64,000 nucleotides of DNA from Bacillus dicomae (GTDB lineage Bacteria > Bacillota > Bacilli > Bacillales > Bacillaceae_G), in assembly GCF_006494425.1 (NCBI RefSeq), contig NZ_VHIV01000007.1, positions 1 through 64,000 on the forward strand, given 5' to 3'. Below the pieces are notes generated by a model. That model saw only the letters and a program-made list of their open reading frames with translations, did no database searches and had not been told where the DNA came from. A program made the translations under genes and the position numbers. Shown piece by piece: positions 1-9,800 of this stretch. The stretch's first letter is position 1; every line of letters begins with the position of its first letter.

Positions 1-75
1 TAAAATAAAAATTGACGTTTCACGTTGTTTGTTTCGTTCAGTTTTCAAAGAACTACTTAGCCGCTCATTTGCGAC
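1..75 (-). other. rRNA operon leader (5' external transcribed spacer)
   Basis: Read on the minus strand, this is the leader usually found just before 16S rRNA in the B. cereus group. It contains the conserved AGTTCTTTGAAAACTGAACG block and runs off the left edge. The 16S gene itself is not in the window. It follows directly from the tandem promoters at 82-198. Identification rests on remembered leader sequence and is supported by the promoters. Confidence 0.8.
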
Positions 76-81
76 TTCCTT

Positions 82-110
82 ATGTTAACATCTTCGTTTT
101 TCGATGTCAA
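82..110 (-). promoter_or_regulatory. rRNA operon promoter P2
   Basis: Minus-strand TTGACA (105-110), 17-bp spacer, TAACAT (82-87). The -35 is perfect. It sits just upstream of the rRNA leader, as the proximal promoter of Bacillus rrn operons does. Confidence 0.8.
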
Positions 111-169
111 CTAAGTTTCTTAATTTCTTTTTTGTCGTTTTCTGCGTTTCCGCATCAGCGACGGTTATT

Positions 170-198
170 AATATATCATGCAGTACATAAAGGGTCAA
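170..198 (-). promoter_or_regulatory. rRNA operon promoter P1
   Basis: Minus-strand TTGACC (193-198), 17-bp spacer, TATATT (170-175), about 88 bp upstream of P2. Tandem P1/P2 spacing of this kind is typical of Bacillus rRNA operons. The rest of the gap up to the next gene (199-367) shows only AT-rich sequence, which should carry the rightward ygzB promoter. Confidence 0.75.
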
Positions 199-367
199 TA
201 CTTTTTATAAAAAAATTTCACATCCCGTTAGAAACTCCAAAAAGCTCTGTAAGTCATCCTTTCTTCATAGATGTCTACAACCTCATACCTTATCTCTTTA
301 ACCTTTTTATACGAAAGCGAAAATTCTAAATTTTATGTTATATTATCATTATAGGAGAGTGATCAGA

Positions 368-724
368 ATGAGCATTAAGTATTCAAACAAAATCAATAAG
401 ATTCGGACCTTTGCATTAAGTTTAGTATTTATCGGTCTCTTCATTGCTTACTTAGGTGTCTTTTTCCGCGAAAACATTATTATTATGACAACATTTATGA
501 TGGTTGGTTTTCTAGCTGTTATCGCTAGTACTGTTGTTTACTTTTGGATTGGTATGTTATCTACTAAAACTGTACAAATTATTTGTCCAAGCTGTGATAA
601 ACCTACAAAGATGCTCGGTCGTGTCGACGCATGTATGCATTGCAACCAACCTTTAACAATGGATCGAAATCTAGAAGGAAAAGAATTTGATGAGAAATAT
701 AATAAGAAAAGCTATAAATCCTAG
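368..724 (+). CDS. ygzB: YgzB family membrane protein (UPF0295)
   Basis: A 118-residue protein of unknown function. Two hydrophobic segments (about 15-33 and 38-62) are followed by a cytosolic tail with two CxxC pairs (C73/C76 and C89/C92), like a small zinc ribbon. The ATG at 368 is chosen over upstream in-frame starts because a good ribosome site (AGGAGAG, 352-358) lies just before it and the length matches the UPF0295 family. In B. subtilis ygzB also neighbours perR. The function is not known from sequence. Confidence 0.88.
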
Positions 725-890
725 GTGTATATGAATATGACTGCAGCAAGGAAAATGTAACATTACAAAACTAAATATTAAAAGGCGATTTCTTAACTAA
801 GACATCACCTTGTGTATTCTTATTTAATTAAATTAGATTTCTTCACTGAACATTTTAAATCCTCCTGAACCTAACGCAATTCCCCTATAT

Positions 891-936
891 AATAAAGAAA
901 GAGGTTGACGTAAAGCCGTCAACCTCTTTCTTTATT
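891..936. terminator. Bidirectional intrinsic terminator between ygzB and perR
   Basis: A perfect 20-bp stem (891-910 with 917-936) and a 6-nt loop, with A/T-rich flanks on both sides. It ends perR (leftward) and can also stop rightward readthrough from ygzB. Confidence 0.85.
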
Positions 937-941
937 ATATA

Positions 942-1376
942 TTACGCCTTATGACACTCTGGACAAACGCCATAAATTTCTAAGCGATGACTATTAATAA
1001 CGAAGCCTGTCGTTTTCGCAGCTTCCTCTTCAAGCTGTTCCAAACCTCCATAAGGAAAATCAACAATCTTACCACATTTTTCACAAATCACATGATAATG
1101 TTGACTTGTAACATAATCAAATCTACTTGAAGCGTCTCCATAAGTTAATTCCTTTACAAGTCCAACCTCTTTAAATACACGTAAGTTATTATAGACAGTT
1201 GCAACACTCATATTTGGAAACTTACCTTCTAATGCTTTATAAATGTCATCCGCTGTTGGGTGCGTCATAGATTCCACAAGGTACTCTAAAATAGCATGAC
1301 GCTGTGGAGTAATGCGTACACCCGTATTTTTCAGCATTTCTAGCGCTTCTTTTAATTCTTCTTTGACCACCGTCAT
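942..1376 (-). CDS. perR: Peroxide-responsive Fur-family repressor PerR
   Basis: 144 residues, normal for PerR. The N-terminal winged helix (about 10-85) includes the recognition region around [12 protein letters not shown]. The regulatory metal ligands are all present: H39, D87, H93, H95 and D106, equivalent to B. subtilis H37/D85/H91/H93/D104. The structural zinc site is C98/C101 and C138/C141. With Fe2+ bound, peroxide oxidises the ligand histidines and the repressor leaves DNA. Its regulon in bacilli includes catalase, Dps and haem genes. It lies downstream of the peroxidase gene and next to ygzB, as in B. subtilis. A Per box overlaps its own start region, so autorepression is expected. 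Confidence 0.96.
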   Translation of the reverse strand: MTVVKEELKEALEMLKNTGVRITPQRHAILEYLVESMTHPTADDIYKALEGKFPNMSVATVYNNLRVFKEVGLVKELTYGDASSRFDYVTSQHYHVICEKCGKIVDFPYGGLEQLEEEAAKTTGFVINSHRLEIYGVCPECHKA

Positions 1377-1404
1377 GCACCCCGATTCTATACGGATTAT
1401 TATT

Positions 1405-1419
1405 TTATAATTCTTATAA
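1405..1419. promoter_or_regulatory. Per box (PerR operator) in the perR promoter
   Basis: TTATAATTCTTATAA matches the Per box TTATAATNATTATAA at all but one defined position. It lies 2 bp downstream of the perR -10 element, a position suited to repression. This is strong sequence evidence for autoregulation. Confidence 0.8.
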
Positions 1420-1421
1420 AG

Positions 1422-1450
1422 AGTGTACTCCTTTTCTTATAAATCGTCAA
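1422..1450 (-). promoter_or_regulatory. perR promoter (SigA type)
   Basis: Minus strand TTGACG (1445-1450), 17-bp spacer, TACACT (1422-1427), immediately before the Per box. Confidence 0.65.
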
Positions 1451-1534
1451 TATTTCTACTATAAGTATGTGGTTTATTTTTGTATATAGCCTTATTCTTA
1501 TGTATCTCCCCCCATTTTCTATACATCTACATAG

Positions 1535-1559
1535 AAAAAAGTGCGACATAATCGCACTT
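1535..1559 (-). terminator. Terminator of the peroxidase (ygaF) transcript
   Basis: Eight-base stem AAGTGCGA/TCGCACTT (1539-1546 with 1552-1559), followed on the minus strand by a run of Ts. It lies about 110 bp past the stop of the peroxidase gene, which gives a long 3' UTR. Confidence 0.75.
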
Positions 1560-1667
1560 GGAATACTATCATCTGAGGAGGTATGCCCTACACTTCACTT
1601 TATGTAAGACAATAAAATATGTATAGACACTTGCCTTACTTCTATATATTTTATCTCCATTATAGAT

Positions 1668-2123
1668 TTACTTTATATAAGAAAGAACATCTTCAATATG
1701 TCCTTTCACTTTCACTTTACGCCACTCTTTTACAAGTTCACCGTCTTTATTAATAAGGAATGTAGAACGCTCGATTCCCATGTACTCTTTTCCAAAGTTC
1801 TTTTTCAATTTCCAAACATCGTACAGTTCTGCTACTTTATGATCCTCGTCTACTAAAAGTGTAAATGGAAGTTCATGCTTCTCAATGAATTTCAAATGTC
1901 TATTTGCCGGATCCGGACTCACCCCAAGAATAACCGTATCCTTCTCTTGAAATAATCCATAAGCATCACGGAAATCACATGCTTCAGTTGTACACCCTGG
2001 AGTCATATCTTTCGGATAAAAATATAGAACTACATTTTTACCACGAAAATCAGCTAAGCGAACTTGTTCCCCGTTACTTCCCTCTAATGTAAATTCTGGA
2101 GCCATTTCTCCTACTGTGATCAT
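1668..2123 (-). CDS. ygaF: Bcp/PrxQ-type thioredoxin-dependent peroxiredoxin (YgaF)
   Basis: 151 residues with a thioredoxin fold of the AhpC/TSA superfamily. The peroxidatic Cys is C44 in TPGCTTEAC and the resolving Cys is C49, the 2-Cys PrxQ spacing. It reduces hydroperoxides at the expense of thioredoxin in the cytosol. The ATG at 2123 is preferred to the GTG three codons upstream because TAGGAG sits 8 nt before it. It is the neighbour of perR, as in B. subtilis, which fits a peroxide-defence role. No Per box was seen directly before it. Confidence 0.93.
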   Translation of the reverse strand: MITVGEMAPEFTLEGSNGEQVRLADFRGKNVVLYFYPKDMTPGCTTEACDFRDAYGLFQEKDTVILGVSPDPANRHLKFIEKHELPFTLLVDEDHKVAELYDVWKLKKNFGKEYMGIERSTFLINKDGELVKEWRKVKVKGHIEDVLSYIK

Positions 2124-2167
2124 TGTTATCACTCCTACTCTTTTCTTTTACTATAACAAATGCTATC

Positions 2168-2572
2168 TTATTTTTCATTGTCTATTACAGACCTCATCAC
2201 AAAAGCAAACGGCAGTGTATATCCAATTAGTGCCTCCGCAATTGCAATCCATCTCCCAATTCCAATCGGAGATATATCACCATATCCAACAGACAATAAA
2301 GTAACTGCGCTAAAATATAAACAAATTTCAACAAGTTGAAAAGAGTGAGCGTTCACACTTTCTCCATCCTCTTTCAAAACTGCAAAACCCATTTCCTCTA
2401 ATACAACGTAACTTAATCCAAACGCAATTAGTACTGTTGTATAAATCAAAAATAATGTGGCTAAATTATACAGCGAAAAAAAACGCGTTGAATCTGAATA
2501 AGAACTCCATAATAATTGGACACTCTTTAAAATAGCTATTGCTGCAAGTAATAGAATAAATCCCCATAACAT
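2168..2572 (-). CDS. Small two-helix potassium channel protein
   Basis: About 134 residues. An N-terminal hydrophobic segment (3-22) precedes an ion-channel module: outer helix (about 39-58), pore helix and selectivity filter SVGYGD (94-99), then inner helix (about 107-127). The filter is the K+ signature. There is no RCK/TrkA-N regulatory domain, so it would be an ungated or simply gated tetrameric K+ channel of the Ion_trans_2 type. The ATG at 2572 has GAGGTG as ribosome site; a GTG three codons upstream is also possible. It sits between the peroxidase and an ABC exporter and does not obviously belong to either. Confidence 0.85.
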   Translation of the reverse strand: MLWGFILLLAAIAILKSVQLLWSSYSDSTRFFSLYNLATLFLIYTTVLIAFGLSYVVLEEMGFAVLKEDGESVNAHSFQLVEICLYFSAVTLLSVGYGDISPIGIGRWIAIAEALIGYTLPFAFVMRSVIDNEK

Positions 2573-2641
2573 GTCCTCCACCTCATTTTATATGTATGAG
2601 ACGATCATTGGATTTATCCCTTAACAAATAAGCATCTATAA

Positions 2642-3427
2642 TTAATTCCCAGCACCACGGTACCTTTTTACCCCTTGATTCCAAAGAGTGATTGCGATTG
2701 TAAAACAGATCACACCAACGAGTGGTGTTGCAAATGCATAGCTATTCCACTCTGTCTTTCTTAAAAAGTATGCCGCTGGATACACTCCGACAAACGCAAA
2801 TGGTAAAACAAACGTTAAAATAAAGCGAATCACACGGTTATAAATATTAACAGGATAGCGACCATAGTTACCTATGTTATACATGAGCGGCATAATCGAA
2901 CTTTTCGCATCCGACCAAAACCCAAGACTCGCAAGCGTAACAAATATCCCTCCATATACAAGCGCGCCTCCTCCTACCATCATTAAGAATAAGAAGAAAT
3001 CGTACCAGTAAAAAGATAATTGCAACTCCACTGCTGCATAGCCCATTACAACCATTCCTGTAATAGCTCCAATTAAAGATTCAAGCTCCATTCTTTCTAA
3101 TATAATTTGAAACAAGCTATGAATCGGTCTCGTTAATATACGATCCATTTCTCCTTTAATAATGTAACGATCATTAAAGTCCCATATGTTAAAAAAGGCT
3201 GAGAAAATGGCAAACGGCATTAAAAAGAAACCATAAATAAAGATTACTTCTTCTCTATTCCAGCCCTTTAATGCTTGTGTATGCCCAAACACAACAAGAA
3301 TAAAGATTAAATTAACAGCCTGTAGTGATAAATCAGAAAGTAATCCAACGATAAAATCGCCCCGATACTCCAATTTTGTTTTTATATATTGGCTTGCATA
3401 TTGCAAAAATAGTTTTATATATATCAT
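2642..3427 (-). CDS. ABC-2 type exporter permease (second permease)
   Basis: 261 residues with six predicted hydrophobic segments and no ATPase motif. It matches the DUF990/ABC-2 permease families (COG3694 type) that occur in pairs with a COG4586 ATPase. The ATG at 3427 follows AAGGGGGATGATGAG and starts 4 nt after the stop of the upstream permease, so the two are translationally linked. The substrate is unknown: these exporters are uncharacterised, although neighbouring families export lipids, antibiotics or bacteriocins. The trio is absent from this position in B. subtilis as I remember it. Confidence 0.85.
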   Translation of the reverse strand: MIYIKLFLQYASQYIKTKLEYRGDFIVGLLSDLSLQAVNLIFILVVFGHTQALKGWNREEVIFIYGFFLMPFAIFSAFFNIWDFNDRYIIKGEMDRILTRPIHSLFQIILERMELESLIGAITGMVVMGYAAVELQLSFYWYDFFLFLMMVGGGALVYGGIFVTLASLGFWSDAKSSIMPLMYNIGNYGRYPVNIYNRVIRFILTFVLPFAFVGVYPAAYFLRKTEWNSYAFATPLVGVICFTIAITLWNQGVKRYRGAGN

Positions 3428-3431
3428 CTCA

Positions 3432-4223
3432 TCATCCCCCTTGTACAATTAGACGTTTTCTCGCCGTTCTCCACATGAGTACAATTGGAATAATAAGTAC
3501 AATTGCCCAAATTACTTGGAATAATAATGCCTCATACAATTTACTTCCTTGTATACCTTCTGAAAAAATCATACTCGGAATATAACTAATGGCCTGAAAC
3601 GGTAAAAACATCATTGCCTTTTGGGCCCATAACGGATAAAAACTAATTGGTAATAATAGACCTGAAAATAAATCAATAACAACACGTTTCGCATACATAA
3701 TTCCACTATTATTAAATAGGAAGAACGTAAGCATTCCCGTCATTAAATTAATTTGTGTATTAATAATAAAACTAAATATTAAAGATAAGAAGAAATATAA
3801 CCATGTTTGAAAATTCGTTGTAATTTGCAATGAAAATAATAAGGTAACGATAACCATACCCGGAATTGAAAAGAATGCGAAACGAAATATCCCTTCACCA
3901 AGACCTTGCATCACTTTCATTCCTAAATAGTTATATGGACGAATTAGTTCTACCGCTACACGTCCTTCTTGAATCTCCATCGCAATTTCCCTATCTATAT
4001 TATTAAAATAAAAGGCACGTGCCATCCATGCAATTGCGATATACGTAGTCATTTGCGAAATAGATAAACTTTCAATGTTCTCTTTTCCGCTATAAATTGC
4101 CTGCCATAAAAAATAATACGCACCGATATTAATTGTATAAATTAAAATCCCGCTATAATAGTTTGTGCGATACGCAAGCATCATTAAAAAGCGAATTCGA
4201 ATCATTTCAATGTACTTACCCAT
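3432..4223 (-). CDS. ABC-2 type exporter permease (first permease)
   Basis: 263 residues with about six membrane segments, in the COG4587-type half of a heterodimeric ABC-2 transporter. The start MGKYIEM at 4223 overlaps the last 8 nt of the ATPase gene. An ATG 18 codons upstream lies inside the ATPase coding region and is less likely. Together with the downstream permease it should form the membrane pore of the exporter. Confidence 0.85.
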   Translation of the reverse strand: MGKYIEMIRIRFLMMLAYRTNYYSGILIYTINIGAYYFLWQAIYSGKENIESLSISQMTTYIAIAWMARAFYFNNIDREIAMEIQEGRVAVELIRPYNYLGMKVMQGLGEGIFRFAFFSIPGMVIVTLLFSLQITTNFQTWLYFFLSLIFSFIINTQINLMTGMLTFFLFNNSGIMYAKRVVIDLFSGLLLPISFYPLWAQKAMMFLPFQAISYIPSMIFSEGIQGSKLYEALLFQVIWAIVLIIPIVLMWRTARKRLIVQGG

Positions 4224-5229
4224 GTTTAATACCTTCTTCATAAATGTTACGAATAATTTCCTCTGTAGACACTTCATTAATTTTTAAATCTTTAATTTGA
4301 AAAGCTTGTACTACTTTAGAAATAAGCATTGAAATAATAACTTCTTCATTCGGGATTTTTGCAACCCACGTGTTTTCCTCTTTCGCTTTCGACCAAACGA
4401 CATGACTATCCGGCATAACCATTGATAAAGCCTGATAGGAAACTGGTGCAATAAACTGAAAATGTATTTCCTTCTCTGCTCCCCACTGCGTACGAAGATT
4501 ATTTAAAGAACCGTCATACATAATATTTCCTTCATCTAGCATGATAACGCGCTCACATAATGCTTCAATATCAGTAATATCATGGGTTGTTAATAAAATT
4601 GTTGTTTTATAACGTTCATTCATTTCTTTTAAAAATTCACGTATTTTCAATTTCACAAGTACATCTAGCCCAATTGTTGGTTCATCTAAAAATAATAACG
4701 GTGGGTTATGAATTAATGCTGCAGCTAATTCACAACGCATTCTTTGACCTAGAGATAACTTTCGAACTGGCTTGTCTAATAAAGGACCAATATCTAATGT
4801 TTCGATTACGTGCTCCATATGTTCTTTATACTGAGCGTCTGATACACCGTACACTTTTTTTAATAAACGAAACGATTCTTGTACAGCAATATCCCACCAA
4901 AGTTGCGAGCGTTGACCGAAAACAACACCAATTGTTCTTGCAAATTCCTCTCTCTGCTTATGTGGGTTCATTCCATTTACTAAAATCTCTCCTGATGTCG
5001 GAGTCAAAATCCCCGTAAGCATTTTAATTGTTGTTGATTTACCAGCACCATTCTCACCGATATAACCAACCATCTCACCTTGTTTTACAGTAAAAGATAC
5101 ATCATTTACTGCTGGTACTATTTTATAATTACGATTTAATAAATCGCGAAATGCACCCTTTAAACCCGGACGACTTGAATAGGCTGTAAATTCTTTACGT
5201 AACCCTTGTACCTCAATTACCGATTTCAT
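4216..5229 (-). CDS. ABC transporter ATP-binding protein of an ABC-2 exporter
   Basis: 337 residues. Walker A is GENGAGKST (about residues 58-66), the signature is LSLGQRMRCE, Walker B is LLFLDEPTIGLD, and the H-loop is TTHD. The N-terminal extension (about 1-30) and C-terminal domain are typical of the COG4586 subfamily. The ATG at 5229 follows AAGGGGG. It is the first gene of a tightly packed three-gene operon and supplies energy to the two permeases that follow. The substrate cannot be read from sequence. Confidence 0.92.
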   Translation of the reverse strand: MKSVIEVQGLRKEFTAYSSRPGLKGAFRDLLNRNYKIVPAVNDVSFTVKQGEMVGYIGENGAGKSTTIKMLTGILTPTSGEILVNGMNPHKQREEFARTIGVVFGQRSQLWWDIAVQESFRLLKKVYGVSDAQYKEHMEHVIETLDIGPLLDKPVRKLSLGQRMRCELAAALIHNPPLLFLDEPTIGLDVLVKLKIREFLKEMNERYKTTILLTTHDITDIEALCERVIMLDEGNIMYDGSLNNLRTQWGAEKEIHFQFIAPVSYQALSMVMPDSHVVWSKAKEENTWVAKIPNEEVIISMLISKVVQAFQIKDLKINEVSTEEIIRNIYEEGIKHG

Positions 5230-5356
5230 AATCGGACCCCCTTCCTAAATGTCACAACGAATAGTTTACCCAACTGCCTTCTCTATCACAAACAATACGT
5301 CTTTTCGAAAAACATGTTAGAATAATACATAGATTTTTGTAAGGAGATGAATTGTA

Positions 5357-6655
5357 GTGAAATTCACAAAGTCAGAAGCATTACATAAAGAAGCTTTAGA
5401 ACATATCGTTGGCGGTGTTAATAGTCCTTCTCGTTCTTTTAAAGCGGTTGGCGGCGGCGCTCCTGTTGCTATGGAACGTGGAAAAGGTGCTTATTTCTGG
5501 GATGTAGACGGAAATAAATACATCGATTATTTAGCAGCATACGGCCCTATTATTACTGGACATGCTCACCCGCACATCACAAAAGCAATTACAACAGCTG
5601 CTGAAAACGGGGTACTTTACGGAACACCAACAGCACTAGAAGTAAAATTCGCAAAAATGTTAAAAGAAGCAATGCCTGCTTTAGATAAAGTACGCTTTGT
5701 AAACTCTGGTACTGAAGCAGTAATGACGACAATTCGTGTCGCTCGTGCTTACACAGGCCGCACAAAAATTATGAAATTTGCTGGTTGTTACCACGGTCAT
5801 TCCGATTTAGTACTTGTAGCAGCTGGATCTGGTCCTTCTACACTAGGAACTCCTGACTCAGCCGGTGTACCACAAAGTATCGCTCAAGAAGTTATTACCG
5901 TTCCATTTAATAATGTAGAAACTTTAAAAGAGGCATTAGATAAATGGGGACATGAAGTAGCAGCTATTCTTGTAGAACCGATTGTTGGAAACTTCGGTAT
6001 TGTAGAGCCAAAACCTGGATTCCTTGAGAAGGTGAATGAACTTGTTCACGAAGCTGGTGCACTAGTAATTTATGATGAAGTTATTACTGCTTTCCGCTTC
6101 ATGTACGGTGGTGCTCAAGACTTACTTGGCGTAACCCCAGACTTAACAGCGCTTGGTAAAGTGATTGGCGGCGGACTTCCAATCGGTGCCTACGGTGGTA
6201 AGAAAGAAATTATGGAGCAAGTGGCTCCGCTCGGACCTGCATATCAAGCTGGTACAATGGCAGGAAATCCTGCTTCTATGGCGTCAGGTATCGCTTGTCT
6301 AGAAGTTCTTCAACAAGAAGGGCTTTATGAGAAATTAGATGAACTTGGTGCAATGCTTGAAAAAGGAATTTTAGAGCAAGCAGCGAAACATAATATCGAT
6401 ATTACATTAAACCGTCTGAAAGGTGCTTTAACTGTATACTTCACAACAAATACAATTGAAGATTACGATGCAGCACAAGAGACAGACGGGGAAATGTTCG
6501 GTAAATTCTTCAAGCTTATGCTTCAAGAAGGAGTTAACTTAGCACCTTCTAAATACGAGGCATGGTTCTTAACGACAGAACATACAAAAGAAGATATTGA
6601 ATATACAATTGAAGCTGTAGGCAGAGCATTTTCTGCTTTAGCAAACAATAAATAA
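5357..6655 (+). CDS. gsaB: Glutamate-1-semialdehyde 2,1-aminomutase (GsaB/HemL2)
   Basis: 432 residues, a PLP-dependent class III aminotransferase that turns glutamate-1-semialdehyde into 5-aminolevulinate for haem. The PLP lysine is K268 in [10 protein letters not shown], and the GSGTEA-like loop and YHGHSD motif are intact. The start is GTG at 5357, with AAGGAGA 9 nt upstream. Bacilli usually carry hemL in the hem operon plus this second copy. Its neighbours are ABC transporter and glutamate synthase genes, not hem genes. In B. subtilis gsaB also lies beside ygaF-perR. Confidence 0.93.
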   Translation: MKFTKSEALHKEALEHIVGGVNSPSRSFKAVGGGAPVAMERGKGAYFWDVDGNKYIDYLAAYGPIITGHAHPHITKAITTAAENGVLYGTPTALEVKFAKMLKEAMPALDKVRFVNSGTEAVMTTIRVARAYTGRTKIMKFAGCYHGHSDLVLVAAGSGPSTLGTPDSAGVPQSIAQEVITVPFNNVETLKEALDKWGHEVAAILVEPIVGNFGIVEPKPGFLEKVNELVHEAGALVIYDEVITAFRFMYGGAQDLLGVTPDLTALGKVIGGGLPIGAYGGKKEIMEQVAPLGPAYQAGTMAGNPASMASGIACLEVLQQEGLYEKLDELGAMLEKGILEQAAKHNIDITLNRLKGALTVYFTTNTIEDYDAAQETDGEMFGKFFKLMLQEGVNLAPSKYEAWFLTTEHTKEDIEYTIEAVGRAFSALANNK

Positions 6656-6665
6656 TCCCATTATT

Positions 6666-6710
6666 AAAAGGAAAAAAGAAAGCACATCTTTCTTTTTTCC
6701 TTTTTTCTAT
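6666..6710 (+). terminator. Terminator of gsaB
   Basis: A 17-bp perfect stem (6666-6682 with 6688-6704) and 5-nt loop, then Ts. The stem is purine/pyrimidine-rich. Confidence 0.85.
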
Positions 6711-6782
6711 TTCATAAATCCCTGATTAATAGTATAATTATTCATAATTATCTGTTTTATTTTCTTTTTATATCCTTACTAT

Positions 6783-6796
6783 CCTTGTATACAAGG
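6783..6796. promoter_or_regulatory. 14-bp perfect palindrome, candidate operator before gltA
   Basis: CCTTGTATACAAGG is a perfect palindrome 59 bp upstream of the glutamate synthase start. Its core TTGTATACAA resembles operators used by some GntR-family repressors (the B. subtilis gnt operator contains CTTGTATACAAG). No dedicated regulator is encoded next to it. Confidence 0.5.
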
Positions 6797-6854
6797 CTGC
6801 TCACGCCTTAAATAGTAAGATTATTCAAACTTTAATAAGAGGGGGGATTGACGG

Positions 6855-9800
6855 ATGCTCAATAAAACAAATACATGGACACCGTCTTTATTTCGAGATT
6901 ATAAAAATGCAGAACATGATGCGTGTGGAATCGTTTCCGTTATGGAGAAACGAAAAATTCCTACAAAAGAAAACATTGAACTTTGCATACAATCACTCGT
7001 CAAAATGAATCATAGAGCTGGCTTCATTAATGGCGAAGGCGATGGAATCGGCATTCACATTGATGTACCAAAAGCTCTTTGGAATGAAAAACTAAAAAGT
7101 AGCGGATACAATCCAACGATCGTGGATCATCCCCACTTTATCGTTGGACATTTTTTTCTAAACAAAAACGAGAATATAGTTGATTTAAAAAATCATATTC
7201 GTACACAACTAAACAACGAAAATTTTGCAATCCTTTTCGAAAGTGACGATGTAATAAATTCTGATGCACTCGGTCCACTTGGTAAACAAGAAGAACCTTT
7301 ATTTTGGCAAGTTGCCCTTATTGCAGAAAATGAAGTTGCAAATATTGAGCAAACATTATTTTCTGTAACAATCAAAATAGAGGAAAACGAAGCAATTCAT
7401 GTTGCTTCATTAAGTCGTGACCACGTTGTATATAAGGTTCTAGGTGCTGGTGATACACTTGTTGCCTATTACAATGATTTACAACATCCACTTATCGCTT
7501 CAACTATGACACTAGGACATAATCGCTATTCTACTAATACATTATCTAATTTTTTTCGTGTACAACCATTTAGTGTTCTCGGGCATAATGGCGAAATTAA
7601 CACTATTGCAAAATTACGCGATCAAGCTGAAATGATTCACGTTCCACTTACTGCTGGGGGCAGTGACTCCCAAGATTTAAACCGCACCTTAGAGACCCTA
7701 CTTGTTCAATACGACTACAGTTTATTTGAAGCGATGGATATACTATTCCCACCAATTATTAATGAAATTAAACTTTATGAACCGCATTTACAAAATTTAT
7801 ATACGTATATACGTGAGGCATGGGGCCATTTTGCACAAGGTCCAGCTGGCATTATTTCACGTTATAAAGATGAAGCGGTTTTCAGCGTTGATTCCCTTGG
7901 ACTACGACCAGTATGGAAAGTTGAAACAGAAAGCTCTTATGTTTTCTCTTCTGAACCTGGAGTTGTATCACCAACTGAATATGTAGCAGAACCAAAACCA
8001 CTCGCTCCAGGAGAAAAAGTTGGCCTAAAGTGGAATGAACAAGATGAACTTGTACTCTACGAATACGACGACTACCAAACTCAAGTATATAACCGTTTTG
8101 AAAAGCGAATGGATATTACCGATTATCATTTAAACTTATCTATCCCTGAAACGAAAGAAATACCAGGTTTATGTGATTCTATGCAAGTAGAAACGAAACA
8201 ATATGTTGCTTTTGGATGGGACCGAGAACATATTCAGCTTCTTGAACAGATGGCAACAAAAGGTGTTGAACCAATTCGCTCACTTGGGCATGACTCACCA
8301 CTTGCCGCACTCGATACGGATAGAAGAAATATCGCTGACTTCATTAAGGAAAGTGTAGCCGTTGTTACAAATCCAGCAATCGATCGTGATCGAGAGGTCG
8401 AACACTTCTCCACCCGAACAATTCTTGGAGAGCGCCCAAGTTTATTAAGCGGTGCTAAACAGCCATTTGTAGTTGAGATGCTTTCCCCAATTATTTTAGA
8501 AGGAAGCGCGGCACAATCTATTGCAGAGGAATTACACACAATTACGTACGAACAACTTATAGAGCTATTCAATACCCATAGCTCTATCGCTACAATTTCT
8601 GCTACGTTCAGTCAGTCAGAAACTTTACAATGTGCCTTAAGTCGAATTGGTTCTGAAGCGATAACAGCTGTGAAAAACGGGGCTTCCCTACTATTAATAG
8701 ACGATGCCAACGCTCATCTAAATGAACGGTTATGGATTGATCCACATTTAGTTACTGCGAAAATACATCAAGTATTAAGAGAAAATAAATTACGCCGAAA
8801 CTGCTCTCTCGTTATACGTTCTGGTGCTCTTCGCTCCTTACACGATATCGTCACACTGTATGGATTAGGAGCAGATAGTATTAATCCATATTTATTATTT
8901 GCAACCGTAAATGATGGGACAAAAACACCAATTATGAATTTATATAATGCACTTAATAAAGGACTGGAAAAAGTCATTTCAACAATTGGAATTCATGAAT
9001 TACGTGGTTACGGTCGCCTTTATTCTTCTATCGGATTACATGAGGAAATCGCAAATATATTACAAATTACGAATTTCTTCGGTTCAAATGATTTAGCTTT
9101 TTCACTTGATTCACTAACTGAAGATGCACAAATGCGAGCGGATGATTATAACAATCCTAAAGTTAGAATGCGAAAATCTTTTCATATATTCCCGCGAATT
9201 TGGAAAGCAATCGGCGATGTCGCAAAAGGAAATTCTTATGATGATTACCGTGACAAGTTAAGTGAATTAGAAGAAAATAACCCAATCGCAATTAGACACC
9301 TTATTCAAACGAAACAAGCAAAATATGTAGTTCCCACTGAAGAAGTGTCCATCAGCATTCAAAATCATGATTTACCATTTATTATTAGTTCCATGTCATT
9401 TGGCTCTCAAAATGAAATTGCCTTTCGCGCATATGCAGAAGCTGCCGATCAGCTAAATATGATTAGTTTAAACGGTGAAGGCGGCGAAATTAAAGATATG
9501 ATTGGAAAATATCCACATACACGTGGACAACAAGTTGCATCTGGGCGATTTGGCGTAAACGCCGAACTACTAAATTCATCAAACTTAATTGAAATAAAAA
9601 TTGGGCAAGGAGCAAAACCTGGTGAAGGCGGGCATTTGCCAGGTTCAAAAGTAACAGCCAAAATCGCTGAAGCACGTAACGCTACAATTGGCTCTGATTT
9701 AATTTCACCTTCTAACAACCATGATATTTACTCCATTGAAGATTTAGCTCAAATGATTACCGAAATTAAAACAGCTAATCACCTTGCAAAGGTAGCTGTA

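Noticed and set aside
12-329. Open frame of 105 codons at the left edge
   Set aside because: It runs antisense through the rRNA leader and both rRNA promoters, is rich in Phe/Leu/Ser from AT-rich sequence, and has no ribosome site.
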